In this document: positions 17,385 to 26,410 of the stretch, piece by piece
Layout of the letters: each line of letters starts with the position of its first letter
Position numbering within the stretch: position 1 is the stretch's first letter
Origin: JAYFNU01 sp034933305
GTDB lineage: Bacteria; Bacillota; Clostridia; Oscillospirales; Ruminococcaceae
Assembly (NCBI GenBank): GCA_034933305.1
Contig: JAYFNU010000010.1
Span: 16,601-80,600, forward strand
Direction of reading: 5' to 3'
Length of the DNA stretch: 64,000 bases
Translations under genes and position numbers: made by a program
The notes under the pieces: model-generated
Told to the model about the DNA's origin: nothing
Database searches by the model: none
The model's input: the letters and a program-made list of their open reading frames with translations, nothing else

Positions 17385-17969
17385 ATGACAAAAGACGAAT
17401 TATCTGGAATTTGGAATTACTATTTGAGTCTTGAACGTGATCTTGCAAACACCTCACGTTACATTGAACCTGTTGGCCAAGAGTGTGTCCACTCATTTGA
17501 GTTTACAAAGCTCATTATTTTGGCATGTACAGAAGTTGAATCTGTATTCAAATGGTTATGTGCAGAGATTGATGGCACAAGAGGATGCGGAAACATAGCA
17601 GATTATAAACAAGTGATTCTCGGAAAATATCCAAGAATTGTAGACGCAAGTGTTACCATTAGCCGACTGGGAAGAAGCATAACACCTTTTGAAAAATGGG
17701 ATAGTGAAAAGCTTTCTTGGTGGGACGCATATACCCAGGTAAAGCACAACAGAGGAAAGAACTTCGGTGATGCCTCATATATCAATGCAGTTTTGAGTCT
17801 GTCAGGATTGTATATTTTAATTTTTTATCTGGCAAAGACTGCTAATCTTGAATTTTCTGATTACAAAGCTGACTACATTGACAGCCAGTATGCACACCCT
17901 GCGATTTTTTGCGCCCCCAATAAGCAACTGCCTGATTTTGAGGAGGTTCACAATGAAACTTCAATTTGA
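17385..17969 (+). CDS. hypothetical protein between mod and res, possibly HEPN-like
   Basis: 194 residues, mostly helical, AT-rich. I recognise no domain with certainty. The segment WWDAYTQVKHNRGKNF followed by a helix (ASYINAVLSLSGLYILIFYLAK) resembles all-helical HEPN-type proteins of defence loci, but the classic RxxxxH motif is not clear. ATG 17385 follows GAGGTGGAG; it overlaps the res start by 17 nt. An accessory or toxin-like role is possible. Confidence 0.45.
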   Translation: MTKDELSGIWNYYLSLERDLANTSRYIEPVGQECVHSFEFTKLIILACTEVESVFKWLCAEIDGTRGCGNIADYKQVILGKYPRIVDASVTISRLGRSITPFEKWDSEKLSWWDAYTQVKHNRGKNFGDASYINAVLSLSGLYILIFYLAKTANLEFSDYKADYIDSQYAHPAIFCAPNKQLPDFEEVHNETSI

Positions 17970-20943
17970 CGCTAACCTCCAGTATCAGGAGCAGGCGGTT
18001 TCGGCGGTGGTTGATCTCTTTCGGGGACAGACGCCCAAGCAGGCCAACTTCACCGTTTCCGCCTATGCCGGGCAGGTGGGCATGGAGGACACCGACCACG
18101 GCATCGGCAACAAGCTGGAACTGACCGAGGACGAGCTCCTTGCTAACCTGCAGGCGGTGCAGCTCCGCAACGGCCTGCCTCAGACGAAAGCGCTCCGGCG
18201 CGGCGTTTACGACTTCGATGTGGAAATGGAGACCGGCACCGGCAAGACCTATGTCTATCTGCGCACGATTTTTGAGCTGAACAAGGCTTACGGCTTTTCC
18301 AAGTTTGTCATCGTGGTGCCCAGTCTCGCCATCAAGGAGGGCGTTTACAAATCCCTGCAAATCACGCAGGAGCATTTCAACAACCTTTATGACAACACGG
18401 TCTACGACTATTTCGTCTATGACAGCAACAAACTGGAGCAGGTGCGCTCTTTTGCCGTCAGCGACCATATTACCATCATGGTCATCAACATCGACGCCTT
18501 CCGCAAGAGCTTTGACGACCCCGACAAGGAGACCAAGGCCAACATCATCCACCGCCAGAACGACAAGCTCAACGGCATGCGCCCCATCGAACTGATCAAG
18601 GAGACCAACCCCTTTGTCATCGTGGACGAGCCTCAGTCCGTGGAGGGCAAGGGCGCAACGGCATCCAAAAAGGCCATGGCCTCGCTGAACGCCATGTGCA
18701 CGCTGCGCTACTCCGCCACCCATGTGGTCAAGCACAATCTCATTTACAAGCTGGATGCAGTGGATGCATTCGATATGGAGCTGGTCAAACAGATCGAGGT
18801 TGCCAGCTTTGAGAGCGTGGACTATCACAACAACGCCTATATGAAGCTGTTGAGCGTGGATAACAAAAAATCGCCCATCACGGCGAAGCTGGAGCTGGAC
18901 TGCGAGGTCGGCGGAGCGATCAAGCGTAAGGCGGTGACGGTGCGCCAGGGCGACGACCTGTCCGAAAAGAAGCTGGGCAACCGCGCCATCTATGAAGGCT
19001 ACATCATCGATGAAATCTACTGCGAGCAGGGCAACGAGTATGTCAGCTTCTCCACCAAGCCGGGTATTCTCCGCATCGGCGAGGCCGTGGGCGATATTGA
19101 CGACAGGGCCATCAAGGAGCAGCAGATCCGCAAGACCATTGAGGAGCACTTGAACAAGGAGTTGGCCCTCAATCACCGGGGCATCAAGGTTTTGAGCCTG
19201 TTCTTCATCGACAGGGTGGCCAACTACCGCTATTACGACGCGGACGGCGTGCGGCACAACGGTCCCTATGCCGAAATGTTCGAACGCAATTACAAAGAGC
19301 TGATCGCACGCCCCAAATACCGCACACTTTTCGAGGATATCGACGTGGATGTTCCGGTGGAACAGGTACACGCCGGGTATTTTTCCGGCGACAAAAAGGG
19401 CGGAAATTCCGACAAGGAATGGAAGGACACCAACGGCACCACGGCAGCGGACGAGTCCGCCTACAATCTGATCATGCGGGATAAGGAGGACTTGCTGTCC
19501 TTCAAGACCAAGCTGCGGTTCATCTTCTCCCACTCCGCCCTGCGGGAAGGCTGGGACAATCCCAACGTGTTCCAGATCTGCACGCTGAACGAAACCAAGA
19601 GCGAGGTAAAGAAGCGGCAGGAAATCGGCCGCGGCTTACGTCTTTGCGTCAACCAGAACGGCGAGCGCCAGCACGGCTTTGCCATCAATACGCTGACCGT
19701 CATGGCCAACGAGAGCTACGACAAATTTGCCGCCGCCCTGCAAAAAGAATACGAGGAAGACGAAGGCATCCGCTTTGGCATCCTCGAAAGCCACAGCTTT
19801 GCCAATATCCCGGTCAAGCAGGCCGACGGCGGCACGGCATATCTCGGCACGGAAAAATCCGAGTTGATTTACTCGGCCTTTAAGGCCAGCGGCTACATCG
19901 ACGAAAAGGACCGTGTCACCGATGCGCTGAAGACCGCGCTGAAAACCAACACGCTGGTCGTTCCGCAGCAGGTCGCAGAACACAAAGACGCCATTGCCGC
20001 TGTCTGCAAGAAGGCCAGCGGGAACCTGAACATCAAGCCCGCGGCGGATAAGCGCGTGGTATCCCTGAACAAGGAGCTGTTTCTGGGTGAGGACTTCCGG
20101 GTGCTCTGGGATAAGATCAAGTACAAAACGACCTACCGTGTAGACTTCAACACAGAAGCGCTGGTTGAAAAGTGCTGCGAGATGCTGCAGCAGGGGCTGA
20201 ATGTGAATGCGGCAAAACTGCTATACACCAAGGCAAAGGTGAACGTCTCCGAAGGCGGCGTGGATGCAGCGGAAACGCAGCGTCTCTCTGTATTGACCAG
20301 CACGGCCAGGGAGCAGCTGCCGGATATCGTTACCTATCTGCAGAACCGCACCAATCTGACCCGAAAAACCATCGTGGAGATTCTGATCAGGAGCAAGACG
20401 CTGGACGCCTTCAAGAAAAATCCCCAGACCTATATGGAAGATGCGGCAAAGATCATTTCCTCGGTGATGCGCCTGCTGATCGTGGACGGGATTAAGTACA
20501 CCAAATTGGGAGACACCGAATATTACGCGCAGGAGCTGTTTGATTCGGAAGAACTGACGGGTTATCTGGAGCGAAATATGATCGAGAGCCATCATTCGGT
20601 CTACAACTATGTCGTATACGACAGCGAGGTGGAACGCGGCTTTGCAGAGAGTTTTGAACACAACGAAAGCGTGAAGGTCTATGCGAAACTGCCGGACTGG
20701 TTCAAAATATCCACACCGCTCGGCAGTTATAACCCCGACTGGGCTGTGGTAATTGAGGACAACGGACAGAGCAAACTGTATTTCGTGGTTGAAACCAAGG
20801 GCAACATTTTGACCGACGCCCTCCGCCCGACAGAAAGTGCGAAAATCAAATGCGGTGAAAAGCATTTTGAAGCACTGGGCCAGGGCGCACAGTTTGTAAA
20901 AGCTGACAGCTATGAAAAATTCATTGCGGATTGCGCCTTATAA
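17953..20943 (+). CDS. res: type III restriction endonuclease, Res subunit
   Basis: 996 residues. A superfamily 2 helicase/translocase motor carries Walker A ETGTGKT (about 95-100), VIVDEPQSVEG (DEAD-like box) and RYSATHV (motif III); EIGRGLRLCVN is motif VI. The C-terminal nuclease has YNPDWAVV followed by ETKGN (about 930-950), a PD-(D/E)xK site. With Mod it would cut unmethylated foreign DNA after ATP-driven movement. ATG 17953 is preceded by AGGAGGT; a longer form from 17848 would run inside the upstream gene. Confidence 0.9.
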   Translation: MKLQFDANLQYQEQAVSAVVDLFRGQTPKQANFTVSAYAGQVGMEDTDHGIGNKLELTEDELLANLQAVQLRNGLPQTKALRRGVYDFDVEMETGTGKTYVYLRTIFELNKAYGFSKFVIVVPSLAIKEGVYKSLQITQEHFNNLYDNTVYDYFVYDSNKLEQVRSFAVSDHITIMVINIDAFRKSFDDPDKETKANIIHRQNDKLNGMRPIELIKETNPFVIVDEPQSVEGKGATASKKAMASLNAMCTLRYSATHVVKHNLIYKLDAVDAFDMELVKQIEVASFESVDYHNNAYMKLLSVDNKKSPITAKLELDCEVGGAIKRKAVTVRQGDDLSEKKLGNRAIYEGYIIDEIYCEQGNEYVSFSTKPGILRIGEAVGDIDDRAIKEQQIRKTIEEHLNKELALNHRGIKVLSLFFIDRVANYRYYDADGVRHNGPYAEMFERNYKELIARPKYRTLFEDIDVDVPVEQVHAGYFSGDKKGGNSDKEWKDTNGTTAADESAYNLIMRDKEDLLSFKTKLRFIFSHSALREGWDNPNVFQICTLNETKSEVKKRQEIGRGLRLCVNQNGERQHGFAINTLTVMANESYDKFAAALQKEYEEDEGIRFGILESHSFANIPVKQADGGTAYLGTEKSELIYSAFKASGYIDEKDRVTDALKTALKTNTLVVPQQVAEHKDAIAAVCKKASGNLNIKPAADKRVVSLNKELFLGEDFRVLWDKIKYKTTYRVDFNTEALVEKCCEMLQQGLNVNAAKLLYTKAKVNVSEGGVDAAETQRLSVLTSTAREQLPDIVTYLQNRTNLTRKTIVEILIRSKTLDAFKKNPQTYMEDAAKIISSVMRLLIVDGIKYTKLGDTEYYAQELFDSEELTGYLERNMIESHHSVYNYVVYDSEVERGFAESFEHNESVKVYAKLPDWFKISTPLGSYNPDWAVVIEDNGQSKLYFVVETKGNILTDALRPTESAKIKCGEKHFEALGQGAQFVKADSYEKFIADCAL

Positions 20944-21020
20944 CGAAAAAAGCCATCATTGGTCTGCCATACAAATACGCGCAAGTGTATTGCAGAGTTG
21001 GAATGAAATGAGGGAAAGCT

Positions 21021-21929
21021 GTGCAGACGTTTGAAGCAAAAACTGTAACTGATATGCTCTCAATACTTGAAACGCTGCAATTTCAGTTTGGCTGCAGCCC
21101 CAAAGGCAGCGGCTTTTTGTTCCGAGGGAACCAAGATGTCTCATATAGCTTGCTTCCCGGAATCTATCGATGCTTCAGCGAGAAGCAACATGCACGTTTG
21201 ATAGATGGAAGTATCGAAGGCAAAGTATATCAGGCGAACGAAAACGAAATCCTTGCACATTTTAGAAAAGAAGCGGGAGGAATACTGAATTTTGTCGCCC
21301 AGTCTGATGATTTCACATGGCTACAGTATGCGCAGCACTATGGGGTTCCTACGCGCTTATTGGATTTTTCTGCGAATCCGCTCGTGGCACTTTATTTTTG
21401 CTGTCATGGAGAGAAACCATGCGATGGTGCTGTATGGGTTCTTAACAGCTATACATACCAAAGATGGATGTTTAAGGATGCGTTTTGTACGCTAAATGAG
21501 CCGGAGATAACGACCGATATGATACGGGACGACATCCTTCACAGCATGAAAGGTTATATCGATTACGGGGAAGAAACTGTCGAGATGCGGCGACCGCTGC
21601 TGTTCGTCCCTGCATATATTGACCAAAGGATGGCTGCGCAATCCAGTAGGTTCTTGCTTTGGGGCTCGGACCAAAGACCCCTTGAGGCCCAAATATCGTC
21701 AAATGAAGAAATGGTCTTATCCAACGATGGTAGTGCGTACAGAATTGCAGATGACACCAGATTCCTATGTAAAATAATTGTTCCAGATCTGTGTAAGCAC
21801 GACATACTAAGATCGTTGGAGATGATGGATATCAGCGAAAAGACTGTATTTCCGGGGCTTGATGGCATTGGAAGATATATAGAACAGTATTACCGGAACA
21901 ATCCGGATGATGCCTGCAGGTTCCTATAG
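21021..21929 (+). CDS. FRG domain-containing protein
   Basis: 302 residues with an N-terminal FRG domain: FLFRGNQDVSYSLLPGIYR (about 30-50), then WLQYAQHYGVPTRLLDFSANPLVALYF. FRG proteins occur often in phage-defence islands but lack a settled activity. GTG 21021 follows AGGGAAAG. It lies 77 nt after res and is AT-richer than the core cargo, so it may be an extra module. Confidence 0.75.
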   Translation: MQTFEAKTVTDMLSILETLQFQFGCSPKGSGFLFRGNQDVSYSLLPGIYRCFSEKQHARLIDGSIEGKVYQANENEILAHFRKEAGGILNFVAQSDDFTWLQYAQHYGVPTRLLDFSANPLVALYFCCHGEKPCDGAVWVLNSYTYQRWMFKDAFCTLNEPEITTDMIRDDILHSMKGYIDYGEETVEMRRPLLFVPAYIDQRMAAQSSRFLLWGSDQRPLEAQISSNEEMVLSNDGSAYRIADDTRFLCKIIVPDLCKHDILRSLEMMDISEKTVFPGLDGIGRYIEQYYRNNPDDACRFL

Positions 21930-21990
21930 AAACATATAGCTATTTTCCTTTTTCTGTGGTATTGTGTCTTGCTACAAGGAGGCGAGGCAC

Positions 21991-22308
21991 ATGGACGATA
22001 TTCTGACGGCGCTGTACGACAGCTTTTACATCCGGCCGGAGATGGCGGCGCTGAAGCAGTCGGTGGAAGCCAACCGGGCGCTGTTGCGGGACAAGCTCCC
22101 GGCGGAGCAGCGAAAGCTCGTGCTGCGGATCGTGGACGATCTCACGATGATGACCAGCGAGGAATCCCAGGACAGCTTTCTCTGCGGCTTCAAGCTGGCG
22201 TGGCAGATGGCAAACGAACTGAATCATTATGACGACAGGCGCTCAACGCCGGCAATACAGGCCGGGTTGAGCGCCTGTTCCATATCACGGGAGGCGGAGG
22301 AAAGATGA
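21991..22308 (+). CDS. small conserved element protein (DUF6809-like)
   Basis: 105 residues; the start MDDILTALYDSFY matches small proteins I know from Clostridia integrative elements (DUF6809). Acidic, soluble, no catalytic motif. AAGGAGG precedes the ATG. It shares an ATGA overlap with the next gene. Confidence 0.55.
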   Translation: MDDILTALYDSFYIRPEMAALKQSVEANRALLRDKLPAEQRKLVLRIVDDLTMMTSEESQDSFLCGFKLAWQMANELNHYDDRRSTPAIQAGLSACSISREAEER

Positions 22309-22757
22309 AAAAAGCGCTGGCGATCCTCGCTCTGATTGCCGCGTGTGGGGCGCTGTGCGCCCCTGTGTGGCCTCGGAGCGGTGCGGACGAAAAAGTACCC
22401 ACCCAAAGCACAATCGCAGAATCGTTCCACCCCACTGCCGCCGTATCAGAGACTTTGCCTCGCAAAGAAAACAAGAACACTGTGGACGGTCAGGATGAGG
22501 TTGCCTGCGCGGTCACAGAGCCGACGGCTACGGTAAAAGCGACTGCCCCGCAAGCGGTCGCCGCTGAACCGCCTCAAGAACTGCCGCCCACACCGCGGCC
22601 GACAGAAGCATCAGCTCCAATCAAACCTGCGGACACTACCGCACAATCAGGCGCATATGTTCCCGGCTTCGGCTTGGTGGAGAGCAGCGGTGAAAACACG
22701 GCCGTCCGCGACGAAGGCATCTACGAAAACGGGAACAAAATCGGCAGCATGGGTTAA
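22305..22757 (+). CDS. secreted Pro/Thr-rich element protein (DUF6550-like)
   Basis: 150 residues: a signal peptide (about 1-20, MKKALAILALIAACGALCA), a low-complexity Pro/Thr/Ala linker (about 60-115) and a short conserved tail (VPGFGLVESSGENTAV...GNKIGSMG). It resembles small exported proteins carried by Clostridia mobile elements. A strong terminator follows. Confidence 0.5.
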   Translation: MKKALAILALIAACGALCAPVWPRSGADEKVPTQSTIAESFHPTAAVSETLPRKENKNTVDGQDEVACAVTEPTATVKATAPQAVAAEPPQELPPTPRPTEASAPIKPADTTAQSGAYVPGFGLVESSGENTAVRDEGIYENGNKIGSMG

Positions 22758-22762
22758 ACAAA

Positions 22763-22806
22763 AAAAGACGGGGACACCGCTCTGATGCGCGGCGTCCCCG
22801 TCTTTT
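22763..22806 (+). terminator. terminator ending the rightward cargo
   Basis: A perfect 13-bp stem (22763-22775 with 22794-22806) flanked by A and T runs; may work in both directions. Confidence 0.8.
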
Positions 22807-22843
22807 GCGTGCAAAAAAATAGGCCATTTATGCATGGGCAATT

Positions 22844-23281
22844 TTAGTCAATCGGCTCCGCGCTCAGCCAGCGGATGTAGCCGTTTTCTTTTTTGCGATA
22901 GGTACATCGCCAGCGGGAGCCGTCAAAGACCTCGTCGGCAAAGTTGATGTGCGTCTGCGCGGGCGAATAGCAAACGCCCCAGTCCTGCCGCCACACCTGC
23001 AGAACAATCTTTTGGCCGTCGTCCGTGTCGAAATGGCAAAGCAGCATGGGTTTGTTTTTGTGCCAGCAACGAAATGTCAGCGTGCCAGTAAACTCCCCCG
23101 ATTCCTCTGGATGGTGATAATCGTTCAAGGGAGCCATCTCCCGTATTGCCTGCACGCGAATGATCTGCGCGCGGCAGGGGCAGTCCTTCAGATAGTCCTC
23201 CAGCTCCCCGGCGCGAACCACATTGTATTCGGCCATCGCGAGCGACGGATTGCACGGCGCGGCGCTGTTTCTGTTTCTCAT
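22844..23281 (-). CDS. hypothetical protein downstream of the relaxase
   Basis: 145 residues, no family recognised. It has scattered Trp/Cys residues (FRCWHKNKPMLLCHFD, VLQVWRQDWGVCYS) and looks like a compact beta-rich domain. GGAGGGAG lies before the ATG at 23281. It starts 11 nt after the relaxase stop on the same strand, so it is part of the mobilization operon. Confidence 0.55.
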   Translation of the reverse strand: MRNRNSAAPCNPSLAMAEYNVVRAGELEDYLKDCPCRAQIIRVQAIREMAPLNDYHHPEESGEFTGTLTFRCWHKNKPMLLCHFDTDDGQKIVLQVWRQDWGVCYSPAQTHINFADEVFDGSRWRCTYRKKENGYIRWLSAEPID

Positions 23282-23292
23282 TTTCTCCCTCC

Positions 23293-24273
23293 TCATTCCA
23301 TCCTCTGCATTTCTTCCTCGCCCGGCTGTTGCTGCTGCTCGAATCTCCGCCGCAGCTCCGCGAGCAGCTCGGGTGGGATGGAGTCGATGAATTCCTGATA
23401 CTCCTGCAGCTCATACGAGAGCGACTGATTCTCGCGCTCCTCCAGCTCCAGCTCCCACTGGATGCGCTCGTGCTCGCGCCGGTAGATGGCGTCGTTATCA
23501 CGGAGAATCTTCAGCTGCTCGTCGTAGGGGCGGAGCTTGGCCTCCAGAGCGTTGATCTGCGGATACCATTCCAGCAACCGCTGCAGCACCTTCTCCTTCT
23601 GGCGGTTGGCGTTAAAGGTGCCGATGCTCTCGATCTCCGCGCGGATGCCGGTCATTTCGTCGGTCAGGCGGTGCGCCTGCTTGTAGAGCCAGGTGGGGAT
23701 ATGCCTGCGCTTGGTCGCGGCGGCGGCCTGACCGCGCTCCAGCTCCGGAAACTCCGCCGCCATGTGATCGTGAAATTTGTCCTGCCACTCCACCAGCTTG
23801 TCGCGCCCGCCCATGACCTCCTTCGCGCACAGCCGGTGATCTCTGGTCAGCGGCACGAAGCAGACATGCATGTGCGGATTGTGCTCATCCATGTGCACGA
23901 CCGCCGAGAAAATGTTTTCCTCTCCCACCTCGCGCTTCAAAAACTCCAGCGCGTGCTCGAAGTAAAAACGCCGCCGCTCCTCGGACAGCCCCTCCAGAAA
24001 TTCCGGCGTGGCGGTGATGATGGTGTCGATGAACTTGACGCTGTCCTTGCGGAGCTTCATTTTGGGATTTTCCTTCTGCGCTTTCTCAATGCGGGTCTGG
24101 ATCTCGCCGTAGTATTTCAGGCGCGGCTGGATGAGGTGATAGTTGAGATGGGAGCGTTCGGGATCGACGTCCGGGTTGCTGGCGTAGCGCGTTTTCTTGC
24201 GCTCGTGGTGTTTCTCGATGGCGGTCGTGGGGCCGCCCTTCCGTTTCTCAAACCGCAAAATCGCGTAGGGCAT
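23293..24273 (-). CDS. mob: MobV-family relaxase (Pre/Mob)
   Basis: 326 residues. The metal-binding motif is HMDEHNPHMHVCF (about 126-138), and an N-terminal AILRFEK segment and a nearby ATPEFLEGL are typical of MobV relaxases. The C-terminal third is a long coiled coil. It would nick oriT on its strand and lead the strand into a helper transfer system. The oriT candidate is about 200 bp upstream at 24468-24510. Confidence 0.88.
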   Translation of the reverse strand: MPYAILRFEKRKGGPTTAIEKHHERKKTRYASNPDVDPERSHLNYHLIQPRLKYYGEIQTRIEKAQKENPKMKLRKDSVKFIDTIITATPEFLEGLSEERRRFYFEHALEFLKREVGEENIFSAVVHMDEHNPHMHVCFVPLTRDHRLCAKEVMGGRDKLVEWQDKFHDHMAAEFPELERGQAAAATKRRHIPTWLYKQAHRLTDEMTGIRAEIESIGTFNANRQKEKVLQRLLEWYPQINALEAKLRPYDEQLKILRDNDAIYRREHERIQWELELEERENQSLSYELQEYQEFIDSIPPELLAELRRRFEQQQQPGEEEMQRME

Positions 24274-24412
24274 AATTCATAACTCCTTTCCGTTTCGCCG
24301 AAGCCGGGCAAGCACCGGCAGCTTTTTTCACATACCGCCCACCAAGCTGAAAACGCGCCCGCACCGCCTGCCCTGCGGGGCCGGCTGCGCGAACGCGTTT
24401 TCCCGCCCGTCA

Positions 24413-24449
24413 AAAAAGTCCGGCCCCGTCAAGGCGGGCCGGACTTTTT
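24413..24449. terminator. bidirectional terminator-like hairpin near oriT
   Basis: A 14-bp stem AAAAAGTCCGGCCC/GGGCCGGACTTTTT with a 9-nt loop, A-rich on one side and T-rich on the other. It separates oriT from the relaxase gene. Confidence 0.6.
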
Positions 24450-24467
24450 GCCGTGCGTTTGGCTGGC

Positions 24468-24510
24468 GGTATAACGCACTATACCTTGCCGCCGGTTTCC
24501 GGCGGCAAGG
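24468..24510 (-). other. oriT: oriT (pMV158-like nick region)
   Basis: Read on the minus strand, GGTATAGTGCGTTATACC (24485 to 24468) matches the pMV158 nick region, remembered as GTATAGTG-TG/TTATAC, with one difference. An adjoining 10-bp inverted repeat CCTTGCCGCC/GGCGGCAAGG (24484-24493 with 24501-24510) completes the usual oriT layout. It is upstream of a MobV relaxase in the same orientation. The rest of 24274-24771 holds no supported gene. Confidence 0.75.
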
Positions 24511-24771
24511 TGTGCGCCCGGGGACACCCCGGGACCCCGTCGGCGGCTTCGCGGCGTCCGATCCGCAGGCTGTACCTCCGCCTGCTCGGGCTCCGCTTCG
24601 CCGCAGTTTTTGCCGCCGTACCCACTTCTGTGCGTGCGTCCTCTCGCCGGCAAAAACACCGCCCACGGGGCGGGACGAGAGACGAAGGACGAGAGCGGGA
24701 ACGGCCTGCGGACATAAAAACAGCGCCCGCGATTTCTCGCAGACGCCGTTTCCCTGATTGGTTTTTGGAGT

Positions 24772-26094
24772 TCAGTCCTCCAGCAAAAAATCTGTCAGCA
24801 GCTTGATCTTGATGCCGTCCTGGGTCATCGGATTGTCGCAGCTCCCGGCAATAACGATTTTCTCGTAGTTATCCCGGATCATCCGCAGAGGCGCAAGCTC
24901 CCGCTCGCGGGTGGTCGGTTCATTCATGGATTCCGTGACCTGAATATATTTTTTCTCCTCCGCGTTGGTTGCGATGAAGTCGACCTCCTTGCTGCCGACC
25001 TTTCCGATGGACACATCGTAACCGCGCCGGAGCAATTCAAAATAGACAATGTTCTCTATTGCGTGGCCGGTATCCATATCACGGAAACCCAACAGATAAT
25101 TACGCAGACCGACATCCACGATATAATATTTGCCGAGGGTGCGGAGGTACTCTTTCCCCTTGATGTCGAAACGCTTGATCTCGTAGAACACATAAGATTC
25201 CAGCAGTGCTCCCACATAAGCCTGGATCGTTTGAACGGCCGGCTTTCCTCTCCGCCCGTCGTCATCCAGAAGTTTTTCGCTGACCAGCGTATTGCCGATG
25301 GAGGTAATGGACGTTGAGTTACCGATGTTGTCCGCCAGGAACATGATAATCTTTCGCAGCAACTCCGGGTCGGTCAACTGGCGCTGTCCTCTGCGCCGCT
25401 CGCGTTCGAGAATATCCCGCACGACCACGGTGGAGTAGACACCGTCCAGAAGCGTCAGCGCCTTGTCCGTATCCAGTCCCACATCGGCTATGCCCGGCAT
25501 CCCGCCGAATTTCATATAGGCCGTCAACATCTCCCGCACATCGAAAATTTCGCTGCGCGCATCCTTTATCCTTGTGTGTATATTTCCGGCGGGACCGCTC
25601 CGTTTCTCCACCGTATAACCGTGGAAATCCAAAAACTCGCGGAAAGACAGAGGCAGCATTTTGATCTCCACGCTCCGCCCGGCCAGATAGGTGGCGTACT
25701 CGGAGGAGAGCAGATATGCGTTGGAACCGGTCACATAAATATCGCAGTCGAAGTCCACCCGAAAGGAGTTGACCGCGTCCTGCCACCGCTCGATGCGCTG
25801 GATCTCGTCAAAAAACAGATAGGCGCGTTTGCCCTTGGGCAGGCGTTCCTTGACATACTGATACAGTGCCTCCGCCGTCATTCCGCGGTAATCCATGGAC
25901 TCAAAATTCATTTCGAGGATCTGGTCGTCCGTGATCCCGGCCTCGCGCAGATGACGGGCCATCAGCTTCATCAGGCTCGACTTCCCGCAGCGGCGGATAC
26001 CGGTGACGATCTTCACCGGTTCGGTGTCTTGAAACGCGATCAGGCGGTTCAGGTAAAGCGGTCGGTTTTTCAGTTCCGATCCGGTTTTCAGCAT
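24772..26094 (-). CDS. AAA ATPase with DUF4143 domain
   Basis: 440 residues. The AAA_14 ATPase has Walker A TGIRRCGKSS (about 31-40) and Walker B YLFFDEIQRI (about 92-101); the C-terminal DUF4143 part includes KEVDFIATN, reminiscent of a degenerate nuclease-like fold. These proteins are common on bacterial mobile elements and their role is unknown. AGAGGTGATCTT precedes the ATG at 26094. An inverted repeat lies upstream. Confidence 0.85.
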   Translation of the reverse strand: MLKTGSELKNRPLYLNRLIAFQDTEPVKIVTGIRRCGKSSLMKLMARHLREAGITDDQILEMNFESMDYRGMTAEALYQYVKERLPKGKRAYLFFDEIQRIERWQDAVNSFRVDFDCDIYVTGSNAYLLSSEYATYLAGRSVEIKMLPLSFREFLDFHGYTVEKRSGPAGNIHTRIKDARSEIFDVREMLTAYMKFGGMPGIADVGLDTDKALTLLDGVYSTVVVRDILERERRRGQRQLTDPELLRKIIMFLADNIGNSTSITSIGNTLVSEKLLDDDGRRGKPAVQTIQAYVGALLESYVFYEIKRFDIKGKEYLRTLGKYYIVDVGLRNYLLGFRDMDTGHAIENIVYFELLRRGYDVSIGKVGSKEVDFIATNAEEKKYIQVTESMNEPTTRERELAPLRMIRDNYEKIVIAGSCDNPMTQDGIKIKLLTDFLLED

Positions 26095-26146
26095 AAGATC
26101 ACCTCTGCCGCCATCATAACACAGCCTCGATAGAATTGCAAGTTTG

Positions 26147-26181
26147 TGTTATAAATGTTCAAAAACTTTCGTATTTACAAA
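26147..26181 (-). promoter_or_regulatory. inverted repeat upstream of the AAA/DUF4143 gene
   Basis: TGTTATAAAT (26147-26156) and ATTTATAACA (26172-26181) form a perfect 10-bp inverted repeat 53 bp upstream of the start in an AT-rich promoter region; candidate operator. Confidence 0.45.
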
Positions 26182-26325
26182 ATTTATAACATGATTCGAC
26201 TGCGACGCCAATCCGCCAATTTGCACTCCGCACGGCTCTCGCTCACAGCGCGCTCACACTTTGACGGCAAATCGTCTTTCGACGGCCATTTCCGCAAAGC
26301 CGCGAAATAACAGGGAAAAGCGCCG

Positions 26326-26344
26326 CAAACCCGCATGAAATCAG
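26326..26344 (+). repeat. 19-bp element-end direct repeat, right copy
   Basis: CAAACCCGCATGAAATCAG differs in one base from 5361-5379. It lies 66 bp before the right core. The region 26182-26410 otherwise contains no gene. Confidence 0.55.
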
Positions 26345-26410
26345 CGTTTCCGGCGTTTTCAAATGCTCACAGACGCCGCCGCAGGACAGCCGAGGCCGAA
26401 GGGTTCCAAC

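Noticed and set aside
10623..20943. DISARM system
   Set aside because: DrmA, DrmB and DrmC-type genes are not present; the methylase and nuclease are clearly type III Mod and Res.
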